This document shows positions 33,474 through 42,342 of a stretch of DNA of 42,500 nucleotides, in pieces. The translations under genes were made by a program, and so were the position numbers. The DNA is taken from NCBI GenBank assembly GCA_018398765.1, contig JAHBMJ010004888.1:1-42500 (forward strand). The letters are read 5' to 3'. Under the pieces are notes generated by a model, which saw nothing but the letters and a program-made list of their open reading frames with translations, did no database searches and was not told the origin of the DNA. Numbering within the stretch: position 1 is the stretch's first letter; each line of letters opens with the position of its first letter. The DNA comes from Chromera velia. Lineage: Eukaryota > Sar > Chromeraceae.

Positions 33474-34683
33474 TTAGGCCTCTTCCGTGTCCAGTGCTTC
33501 CGAGTCCCCTCCAGACTCGCCTTCGAGCTCCATCTCTGCCTTGTAGGAGACAGCCTTCTGCTGAACTGCGGCTCTCAGATCGGCCAGCAACTCCTTCACA
33601 ACCGGAGTCGCAGCTGCACGGAGCTCGTTCTCCCCTTCGTACTGTCCAGCTGCCACCTGTTCGAAGCGCGCCTTGAACCGATCGAAGACCTCCCACTGGA
33701 CTCCCTTCGATTCATCCATCGGGATGCCGTCATCGGCAGCCAGCTGGCAGGCATGCTGAGAGGCGAGTGCCTGCTGCAGATCCAGGAAAGCCATCTGGAA
33801 GGTAACGTGCTTGATGTTGGAGATCGAACGGGAGTCGGTGCCGCTGATGAGCGTGTTCTTGAATCCTGTGTAGTGGTAGCAGTGAGCGTAGTCCCAACCA
33901 ACCTTCATGGGAAAGTCGGCATCGGAGAGGGGGGCGGAATCCATGGCTTTGGACGGAAAGGTGATCTCCTGGGGGGTGTTGACAGCCTGCAATTCTTCGT
34001 TCGACCTAACGGTGATGTAGCCGAGCCAGGTATGAGACCCGCCTCTGCGGAGGGATCCCTTTGGCCAGTCTGCCTGTCCGGTTTGATCGTTGAAGGAGAG
34101 AAGAGGGATGGTTTGATCCTCCGTTTCATACTCGTTGGAATACGCTCTCATCTCCTTCTCCCACAGAGTCTGCTGAGCGCGCATATGAGGGTGCAGAGTG
34201 ACGACCAAAGCGTCGGCAACGCCATAGGCGTTGCTGACTTTGGCCCCGTACTCGAAGGCGTGGTTGAGGCAGCGTTCAAGAAGCTGCTTGGCCCCATCCT
34301 TCCACGGAATTTCTCTCTGCTGGGTGTTTTCGGTGGTGTCCTTCTTTGATTTCTCGTCCTTTTCCAGCATCGCGTTCCATGCAACCGTGCAGAAGCAGCT
34401 TCGCCAGAGTGTCGTTGTTCTTGACGGCCTTTGCCAGAAAATACAAATTCAGGGACAGTGGCTCGCTGGCAGCCATGAACGACATGGCGTTCAAAGGATT
34501 GTTCATTCCGGGAGGAACTCCGAAGTCGAGGAGCTCTTCCACCAGATCCACGTCAAAATGCTCGAGCACCTGTGCCCACTTGTTCATTGAAACAGCAACC
34601 AAGAGCTGAAGTCTCAGCGGAACAGTTCTGCTTGGCGAAGTCATTCTGATTGTAAGGATGCACAGCTCGCAGACCAGCTGCAC
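33474..34683 (-). CDS. Unrecognised soluble protein, apparently frame-interrupted
   Basis: The main frame (33474-34370, 298 codons from a possible ATG at 34370) has balanced composition, segments such as VGWDYAHCYHYTGFKNTLIS and HVTFQMAFLDLQQALA, and an acidic C-terminus (SGGDSEALDTEEA). A second frame just upstream (34683 down to about 34385) also looks coding: NKWAQVLEHFDVDLVEELL, NAMSFMAASEPLSLNLYFLA. It overlaps the first in a different frame, with no credible intron between. Either an indel (sequencing or mutation) lies near 34370-34430 or the N-terminal part is relic. The upstream frame begins right after a TTTTTCAG acceptor, so a further 5' exon is likely. I do not recognise the family. 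No signal peptide, TM helix or enzyme motif is visible. The gene is divergent from the one at 35439. Confidence 0.5.
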
Positions 34684-35438
34684 TGAAAAATGGTGAGCAA
34701 AGCAGCCGTCTGAGATGGAGCTGAGTGAATTGGAGCTAGCGCGTGTCGACCAACTCTTTGATGATCAAAAGGGGACCTGGATAGGAACAAATGATCAACT
34801 CATTGAAAACACCAGTATAGAGATCAACCCTTTCGACTGATCACATGCGGTGCTAATAAAGAGATGCACGTGTATACAACTTGTCTGCTGCTGCCAGATC
34901 GATGATATGTCAGAGGATGTCAGAGGTGGGAGAGAGAGAGGGAGAAAGAATTCGAAAGAAAGAAACACTTCGGGAATCTTCGGGAAGATCATGAATGAAA
35001 GATCAGTCTGGTCACGACTCTGCATGCATGGTGTGCATGCATGACCACTTTTTGGCCCCGCAATCTGACGCACGCGCGAAATCGCGCGAATGGCCCAGAA
35101 AGCGCGAAATTTGGCCGCGCCGCCGCGGGGCTTTCGATCCGTCGGATCGATCTGATCGGTGGATCGATATTAATATCGATTCGAATCATTCATAATCATT
35201 CGATCAGCTGCATGAGTGATCTTGAATGCTGCATGTGTGCATGCGTTATTAATATTTTAGGACCATTGGCAAGTGTGTCGAGTGAGTGAACACGCCCGAG
35301 TAAGCTGCCGGCTGGGACTGTGTCCTTTCTTCGTGTTGGGGATTGTTGAGATTTATTTCCCGTCTCCTCCCTCGAGTTTTTTCACTCAGTGTTTCCTTCT
35401 TTTCTCGTACAGAAGGGTGTCATATTGCTGTCAAAGAG
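34684..35438. promoter_or_regulatory. CpG-rich divergent promoter region
   Basis: Lies between two divergent unrecognised genes. It contains two TGCATGCA motifs (35021-35028 and 35034-35041), three E2F-like GCGCGAA[AT] motifs (35074-35109), and an ATCGAT-rich patch with the palindrome ATCGATATTAATATCGAT near 35163. A CTCGTACAG acceptor ending at 35411 suggests a 5' UTR intron for the plus-strand gene. Confidence 0.5.
35074..35109. promoter_or_regulatory. Cluster of three E2F-like motifs
   Basis: GCGCGAAA at 35074-35081 and 35102-35109 and GCGCGAAT at 35084-35091. The first and third are reverse complements of TTTCGCGC, the E2F/DP consensus. If real, they would couple the neighbouring genes to S phase. 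Confidence 0.5.
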
Positions 35439-36506
35439 ATGCCACCCAGAAGGAGAGTACAGAGAAGAAAGCCAGCCCCAAAGAAACAGAAAGAATCCTC
35501 TGAGACCCTGTCTGAAGCGGAACCTGAGCCTAGGCCTGCATTGGGCCTGAGTGGGACAGAGAATTCGTCTCTTCTTGCCAATAGAGAAGGAGGGAAGGGT
35601 GGAAAAAGAAGCTCAAAATCCTCAAAGAATTCTTCTGTGTCTCAGAACAGCAAGACACCTCTCTCGTCTCTTCAGACCGCCAGTTCGTCCAAAGAGAATA
35701 ATCCCGAACCGAAGCCGATCGACTGCCGCGGCATCAGCAGATCGTGGGAACCTGTGGAAGGTGTCCGCAGTGTGATGGGAAAGTTGTTTCCAGGCCTGAC
35801 GGTAGAGGTGAGAGCACGCCGTATCACAGATTCTGACACCGACTCCGACGCAGAGGGCCCGTTTGATGATGATGAGAATGCTGAAGTGATTGCAGGGAGC
35901 CTTGCGGGGGTGACACTCAAAGAAATGACAGGAATGTACGAGCAAAAGAAAGCAGAACGAGAGAAAGCGGCAGCAGAGGCTGGATTATCCTCCCCCCCTG
36001 TGTCTACGTCCTATGAATTCCAGATGACCGTGCCTACTTCTTTCGTAGGCTCTGCCCGCCCCACGTCTGCCTCTATTTCTGCGTCTTCTTCTGGTCCCCC
36101 CCTGCCTGAGCCCTCGTCTGGTCCCTCGGTTCCTGGGCCCTCGTGTGGTCCCTCGGTTCCTGGGCCCTCGTGTGGTCCCTCCGTTCCTGGGCCCTCGTCT
36201 GGTCCCACTGTTCCTGGGCCCTCGTCTGGTCCCCCTGTTCCTGGGCCCTCGTCTGGTTCCCCCGTGCCTGGGCCTTTGTCCGGGCCCCAGAAGGAAATTC
36301 AATCCGCCGCAGAGTCTTTTGAGTTGGAGAGACAAGAATGGTTTGCAACCGCACACAGGATTCAACGAAAGTGGGTAGAGGCAGTCAACGTCCTGAACGA
36401 TTTTCTGGACCAGAGAGAAGTGCTAGGAGAAGAGTGTTTCAAAGCCTCACTCCAGGCCCTTTTCAAGCTTGTCGAAAAGAACTCCAAAAAGTCCAGCGCG
36501 TCATGA
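35439..36506 (+). CDS. Unrecognised nuclear-type protein with SGPSVPGPS repeats
   Basis: 356 codons from the ATG at 35439. An in-frame upstream stretch is probably intron or UTR because a CTCGTACAG acceptor ends at 35411. The protein starts MPPRRRVQRRKPAPKKQK, a strong nuclear-localisation-like basic cluster. It continues with a Ser/Lys-rich part, a conserved-looking segment (DCRGISRSWEPVEGVRSVMG), an acidic part (DTDSDAEGPFDDDEN), about six to seven copies of a nine-residue SGPSVPGPS repeat, and a predicted helical C-terminus (WFATAHRIQRKWVEAVNVLN). No family is recognised. Composition and length are compatible with a chromatin-associated or scaffold protein, which is inference. It is divergently arranged with the gene at 33474-34683. 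Confidence 0.65.
   Translation: MPPRRRVQRRKPAPKKQKESSETLSEAEPEPRPALGLSGTENSSLLANREGGKGGKRSSKSSKNSSVSQNSKTPLSSLQTASSSKENNPEPKPIDCRGISRSWEPVEGVRSVMGKLFPGLTVEVRARRITDSDTDSDAEGPFDDDENAEVIAGSLAGVTLKEMTGMYEQKKAEREKAAAEAGLSSPPVSTSYEFQMTVPTSFVGSARPTSASISASSSGPPLPEPSSGPSVPGPSCGPSVPGPSCGPSVPGPSSGPTVPGPSSGPPVPGPSSGSPVPGPLSGPQKEIQSAAESFELERQEWFATAHRIQRKWVEAVNVLNDFLDQREVLGEECFKASLQALFKLVEKNSKKSSAS
36112..36283 (+). repeat. 27-bp coding minisatellite
   Basis: Tandem copies of a 27-bp unit (TCTGGTCCCTCGGTTCCTGG and GCCCTCG) encoding SGP[SPT]VPGPS within the unrecognised plus-strand protein. The copies differ by few substitutions, often first-position changes such as TCC to CCC or ACT. Confidence 0.9.
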
Positions 36507-37329
36507 ATCAATAGAGTGAACGAACAGGACTCAAAACACCTGCATGCTTCCCTTGAATCTGAGCAGAACTTTGAGGCTTTTTGAGTCTGTCTTTGCAAAT
36601 TCATTATTACAATGCCTATACCTGCTGAGTAACCTGCTCCGAGGCCTAGTCCGAGGCTCGTTACATCATGTCTGCTGGTCCTTTCATGTCTGTATGAACA
36701 GTATGGTAGTTCTATTCCGTGTGCATGCACGGTTTCGTCAAATGCTTTCTACCCTCCTTTGCAAAGTTTTGTCAAATGCAGGGTTTATGCATATCTATAG
36801 ATATATGTCCTAGTGCATGTTTATGTGGTGGTTGCATTCGTTCTAGCGCATTCGTTCAGAATCGTTTTTAACGCAAGACCCTGTGCATTGCTGCGTGCAA
36901 CACACTTAAAACTCTAATTACAACCTAGCCTACAACACTTCAAGTCTTCAATCAATGAACAAGACTACTAGCAACACTAACAAAATTAAACAGCTGGAAC
37001 AACAGTTGTTTGTCTGTCAAGTACCAGTGTTATGATGAATATAGATGAATAAAAACTATATATAAAACTAAAATAAAAGCTAGGAATAGAAGAATAATTA
37101 TATTTTTTTTTAATATAATCTAGGCCGGCCGGTAATCTGCTTTTTATTTTTTACATATACTGCAAGGCTTAGATGAGTCAAACTAAGAGCCACAAAGTCA
37201 ATGCTTAGCACTGCATATACATGCAGTTCAGTACACTTCCTCTTGGACGCAGTCTTAGACTGGTAGAAAATTTAAGCTTGTACTATTATAAATTATAAAT
37301 AAAATTAAAAGGGAGAAAAATATGAAAAT

Positions 37330-37440
37330 AGATGAAAAATTATCCTGGCCTGGGGCTGGCCATGCATTTGCTAACCTTGGTAACAGATTGACATAGCGGG
37401 AAGGCCTAGTGCAGAACCTTAGTCTGAACGAGGGTATCTA
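37330..37440 (+). mobile_element. Non-LTR retroelement 3' UTR fragment
   Basis: Shares ACATAGCGGGAAGGCC and the surrounding layout with the element ending at 32990. Here it is followed by GTGCAGAACC and a GGTTAG-rich stretch in place of an ATCA tail. Confidence 0.5.
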
Positions 37441-37520
37441 ATTAGGTTAGATTAGAATAGGTTAGGTTAGGAGGCTTAGGTTAAGATTAGTTTAGGTTTT
37501 AGGTTAAGTTTAGGTTAGAA
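37441..37520. repeat. Degenerate GGTTAG repeat cluster
   Basis: Repeated TTAGGTTAG, GTTTAGGTT and similar units. A second cluster lies at about 38431-38510. Units are irregular and do not form a clean telomere array. Confidence 0.6.
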
Positions 37521-37772
37521 ACCTACTCAGAGGATTATAGATAGCATAGACTAAAAAATGAAGCTCACACTTGTAAAAATAATGTTTTTAATTCAAAAAC
37601 TGACTTTCACACTAGTAAAAATCATTTTTTTGAATGTTATATTGAATCAATCATTTTTTACTTAACAATTAATAACACAAAATAAAACATAAAATGAACA
37701 TACTTTAAACATTCATCTTTAATCTAAAAAGTGTTTTACACATCCCAATTTAATATAATGCTGTAAAAATAT

Positions 37773-37965
37773 GCATAAAATTATGATATCACTTAATATC
37801 ATCATATTTCATACCTGTAACAATCGCATCCTTACAATTTAGTACACAGTACGGTTAGGAGTTACTACCGGCCCCTTTTAGCCAGTAGCGAGTTACCGTG
37901 ATGGATGTGATTAATTGTTACAGGTATGAAATATGATGATATTAAGTGATATCATAATTTTATGC
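37773..37965. repeat. Perfect 52-bp inverted repeat with 89-bp loop
   Basis: The arm at 37773-37824 (begins GCATAAAATTATGATATCAC) is the exact reverse complement of 37914-37965. The loop holds GTACGGTTAGGAGTTAC, which has a diverged inverted match at about 38404-38429. Compatible with a small MITE-like element or a long stem-loop. Confidence 0.95.
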
Positions 37966-38514
37966 GGCGGTCAGTTTGGTAACCATGAGATGGTAACCCG
38001 CAGACTTGAAGGCGTGTACCACTACCATGGTAGTTCAAGGAAAAACTCTGGTAAAAACAGTTGCTAGACATATTTTAAAGCCTAAATACTTAACTTATTA
38101 ACAGTTTAAAGCCCTGAAATGATTATACTCAAATAATATAGGCTATACACAATGATATAGTAGTTATAGTAGTACTTCAGTCATAAAATGATGAACATTG
38201 AGTTTTATCAGAATAAACTTTTAATGAATGCCAAAAATATGATTTTTACTAGTCTAAAATTGGTTTTGTAGGTTAAGTTTGACTCAAAATATGGCCAAAT
38301 CTACCTGTTTTTAGCTACTACCACTATTATTGGAACACTACTACCGTAACCACAAAATTGGTAACCGGGCGGCCTAGCGGTCGCCTAGTAACCATCCTAC
38401 TTTCGTTACTCCTAACTGTACTATGTACAATTTAGGTTAGTAACCCAGGTTAGTAACCTAACCTAGGTTTTTTTCACTTTAAGGTTAGGTTATAGGTTAG
38501 GTTAAAACCTAATT

Positions 38515-38580
38515 GGATACCCTGGTCTGAACCTATCTGAACTTATCAATCAATCAATCATTAAATCAATCCCGGAAAAT
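38515..38580 (+). mobile_element. Retroelement tail with ATCA repeats
   Basis: CTGAACCTATCTGAACTTATC followed by three to four ATCA units, similar to the tail at 32957. It may be the end of the insertion whose 3' UTR begins at 37330 and that was split by other repeats. Confidence 0.4.
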
Positions 38581-38943
38581 AGAAAGAAATAGAGAGCTAG
38601 AAAGTACTATACCAAAATTAGTTATATAGGGTAACATAGGCCTATATGTGGTACTTACTCTGGTACGACGCCAGATATGTAGTAGGATATGAAATAATTT
38701 AACGTTCAGTGAGGACATATAAAAAATGTCTGGCAGTGTTTTTGCTTTAACCTAGGCTTTAACACCTGTAACTAAACGTGCATGACTGCAAAGATAGGAA
38801 CATAAAGAAAACGAGCATTTGTTAATTTCATCTATATGACCCGGTTGACAAACCCAGTATGCAGAACCCGATCCATTATAGCAGAACCCGATCCATGATC
38901 CCGATCCCATCGAACAGATTGAATTTCCACAACTGATATGCGG

Positions 38944-41793
38944 TCACCCCGCCTTCAACCGGCCTGCCACGACCTCCGTGAGGGCGGCCACGACGTCAGT
39001 GCCAACGTCGGCACTCAATGCGGCATCGAACGACTTCACGCTGATCTTCACCAACACCTGGTACTGCGCCCCCCCTGCAGGCGTCTCCCCACCCCCCTCC
39101 TGCGAGCTCACAGCATGCAAGGCGACACGCCCGATCACGCTGGTTGCGCCCATCACCGGGGTGAAGTCCATACCCCCCGCTCCTGCGGATGCCGAAAAAG
39201 GCGCACCCGCCAGAAGAAACTTCAAGGTCGGGTTGGCCCCTCCGGGAGGCACTAGGACCAGATCAGAAGGGGCGGCAGTGAGCACTAGGTGGAGGTTGCA
39301 GATGGAGACGGCGGTGTGGAGCAGCGAGGGGAATTCGTTGGGCTTCGTCGTGTCGAACCGAACCTGCTCCTGCCAGTTCTGGGTGAAGGGAGCCCCGTTC
39401 GCCTGCACATGCACACAGGGGGGGGACGACACAAATGTCAAAAAGAGCTCTGCCTTCATTCTTTTCTTTTGACAAAACATGGTGGAGAGAAACCGAGATA
39501 AACGTACGGTGGTTATACTCAAGTGTGAGTACAGAGACTGAAGCTCACTGACGGTCCCTGCACATTCTACTCAGCGAAGGCTAAAGCTGAAAGAATCTAG
39601 ACGCGCAGGCGGGGAGGCAGACAAAGGGTTAGTCAGTAAACTCACCCACGCAAGCCGGTGCAGCAGATCACAGTGGATGTTGATATTTTTATCAATACAC
39701 TCATGTGCATGAAATCGAAAAAGAAAAGGAGAAGGGAACAGCAAGATAATGAATGCCTTCCTTTGTCATTCCACACGATTGACTGACACTCTCACAACAG
39801 AGAGACCGGCTGACCGGCTTTTGAACAAGCATACCGACAACTCTTGCAAGGGCACAGGGCGTCGATGGATGGTTTTCTCAAATTGCCTCACTCAATCGAG
39901 GACGGATTTTGGAGACTGGTGGAGACAATGCACCATCCATTGTTGAATATTACAGGTAAGAAAGACAGTGCCATCATGCGTGCGTCAGTGTGCAGACCGA
40001 CTCACCGACCTCAAGGAATTTAGAGATCCCGTCGAGAGAGACGGCCACCGGATCGAGGAACCAAGTGCCCCCTATGGCAAGGCTTCCTTCAAGTCTCACC
40101 TCCTCCTCCTCCTCCTCCTCGCCCCCCGAAGCCGCTGTCCCTTGACCTTCCTCACCCAAACTCAACAAATCCGACGAAGGGGCAGCGCTTTTCGGACACA
40201 CGTACCGGACACCCACTGCCGGTTCCCACTTCCTTCCATTCCCTGCTCTCAGACTGCAGTCCATCATCGTCTGTACCCGTCCCGTGCGGGATTCAACGAT
40301 CGGAGCTATCGGGACAGAAAGGACGCTTCCCTTCGGGCCCGCCCCCTCAATTCTCATCTCGACGTCTTTCAAGGCCTTTCTGTCGGCTCTCTTGTTCTCT
40401 ACTCTCAAATCCAGACGGATATTCGGACTGCCGTCAAACGAGACCGGCGCAAGACGAGCGCGAACACAGCCGTACACGACTATATTGTCGTCACTCAAGA
40501 CCACAGACCACAACCTCCCCTTCAAATCGAATATCTCTTTCGGGGACAGAGGCGAAAACCCCCCTCCGACAGGAGTCGAAGGAGACGGCGCCAATTGGGA
40601 AGAAGACCCCGCCTGCTGCTGTTGTTGTTGTTGAGGAGGGGCCCCCACCTCTTCCCTCAGCACCTCATACTTCCGAGTCTGCTGACCCCCCCCTTGAAGG
40701 ACCTGGCCCCGGAAACGCTCAAATGCCGACGGTTGGGGTCCTCCTGGTGCGTCTGCCTTCGAGTCCTTCAGATAAAAAATACTGTTCGCATTGGTGTCCC
40801 TCCCTGTCCCGCCAGCAGAACCCCCCGTCTGCACTGCCGGGCTTGCTTGGGGTTCCTCTGACATGAACCCCATCGAGGCAGCAGAGTCGGGAAGGAAGGA
40901 GACGGGCCTTGCCTGCCTCTTCATCTTCTCCCTCTCGGCCGCACCCGGGCCCTGAGGAAGAGAGGTGTAGGCAACGTGCAACTCAGCCTCGGCAGGGGGA
41001 CTCTGCTGAAGCTGCAGTGAGAGATTGGTTCGTTGGTTCGTTCAAGGGGGAAGGAAGGAAGAGAAGGGAGGAAGAAAAAATAGATAAAACAAGAAGCGCA
41101 AATAGCTGTTGATATCTCGCCGAACAATTGTCTGTCGTTCAAAGCTGGCCGCACAAAACTCTCCTTCACCCTCTCCACACACTCTCTTTCTCTTGAGATA
41201 AGTTCATGTAGGAGTACACCACGCGCTCGTCTCCTCACCGTACCGGCTCACACAGAGAGGATTTCTCCGTCATACATTTGCTCTCTGCACTTCTCTCAGA
41301 CTCTCCATCCACACAGAAAAACTTTCATACGATATCTAGACTCTGTCTGTCTCTGTACACTTTAAAAAGGCCTCGAGGTCCAACTTTTACACGGAGAGAA
41401 GAGATCATACACAGTCCCTCCCTCTCTTGTCTGTCTTTCCTTCCTGCCGCACTGACCGTTTTCTGTGCGTCCGCATGCACAGGTTTCAAAGGCTCCTCCC
41501 CGAGCAATGGCACCAGACTCTTCGCAGCCTCTGCCCTCTTCCCAAAGTCAAACGCCGAAGCCCTGTCCTCCCCATTTCCCCCCCCCACTCCCAGGTCACC
41601 CCCCTTCCTCTGGCCCCGCACAAACGACACCAACGCATACGCAAGCGCCGCCCTCTCAGAGACCTCCGCATGGTCCGATTGGAGGAAGAAAGGAAGACCG
41701 CTGTGGGAACTCAACAGCGCCTCCTGAAAACAAATAGACAGACACACGCATGCATTTATTTTCTGCACGAAAAAGAATTCTGTATGAAAAAAT

Positions 41794-41828
<35 letters not shown>

Positions 41829-42242
41829 TGCATGCAGGCACAAAAGAAGGAAGGACACGAAGAGGGAGGAAGAGGGAACAAAGAAATGAAGCGAAAAGAA
41901 GACGGACGGACAAACGGCAGAAAGAAGGTCCTTCATTTCGCTTGATTCCCATGCCGTGCTTCAACACCTGGAAGCGAAAAACAAGTCCATTCATTCCCAC
42001 ATCATCTTCTACACGATGCACCGCATTCTTTTATTTATTACTAAATCTTGGCCGTCGCCCCGTCCCCAGATTTTTTTCGTTCACGCCTCCCCCCCTTCCG
42101 CCCACCCACCGACCTCCATTTTGGAGATCCTGTTCGGGTCGGGAGACCCCACCTCTCCCGCCGCGCTTCCCACGAACACCTTCACTGCCGCCCACACGCA
42201 GCACGCCCGCACCCGGGGAGGCACTGACGGAATGGAAGCGGC
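38944..42242 (-). CDS. AP2A: AP-2 complex alpha-adaptin-like subunit, C-terminal part (5' end outside window)
   Basis: Exons, all joined in phase 0: 42114-42242, 41908-41967 (end uncertain), 41457-41723, 40010-41011, 38944-39402. The first three give the end of the alpha-solenoid trunk (ISKMEVLKHGMGIK, then FLQSDHAEVSERAALAYALV, equivalent to the D-x-E-V-Q-Q-R-A region of adaptins) and a Gly-rich hinge. The 334-codon exon holds a linker with a run of seven Gln and an appendage beta-sandwich (VVLSDDNIVVYGCVRARLAP, LDLRVENKRADRKAL). The last exon holds the platform subdomain (FTQNWQEQVRF) and the TGA at 38944. A two-subdomain ear fits alpha- (or beta-) rather than gamma-adaptin. The protein acts in clathrin-mediated endocytosis at the plasma membrane, where the ear recruits accessory proteins. 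Sequence is divergent, so the subunit assignment is moderate. Confidence 0.7.
41742..41833 (-). repeat. Hairpin with AATTC centre just upstream of an adaptin acceptor, next to a CA tract
   Basis: TTTATTTTCTGCACG to GTATGAAAAAATAAA (41755-41796) folds around AGAATTCT. Similar CACACGCATGCA sequences occur on both sides (about 41742-41754 and 41820-41833), with a CA repeat in between. On the minus strand the element ends about 31 bases before the acceptor of the exon starting at 41723. Confidence 0.75.
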
Positions 42243-42245
42243 CTG

Positions 42246-42339
42246 CATGTCTCACGATAGACAAAATGCATTCATTTTCATAAACAAGAATTGTGTATGA
42301 AAATGAATGCATGCAGCAGTCTGCATTCATGTCTCACGA
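42246..42339 (-). repeat. Hairpin flanked by duplicated acceptor-side sequence
   Basis: Arms TGCATTCATTTTCATA (42267-42282) and its exact complement (42296-42311) enclose AACAAGAATTGTG. The direct repeat CATGTCTCACGA occurs at 42246-42257 and 42328-42339. On the minus strand the nearer copy reads TCGTGAGACATG and leads straight into the CAG acceptor of the exon starting at 42242. Confidence 0.9.
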
Positions 42340-42342
42340 GAG

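Larger units (their letters stand above)
36507..38943. other. AT-rich repeat island without genes
   Basis: AT-rich sequence with retroelement 3' tails, GGTTAG-type clusters, an inverted repeat and short palindromes. No open frame of interest on either strand. It separates the unrecognised gene at 35439-36506 from the adaptin gene. Confidence 0.6.

Noticed and set aside
37441-37520. Interstitial telomere array
   Set aside because: Units are irregular and do not repeat a fixed telomere motif such as TTTAGGG.
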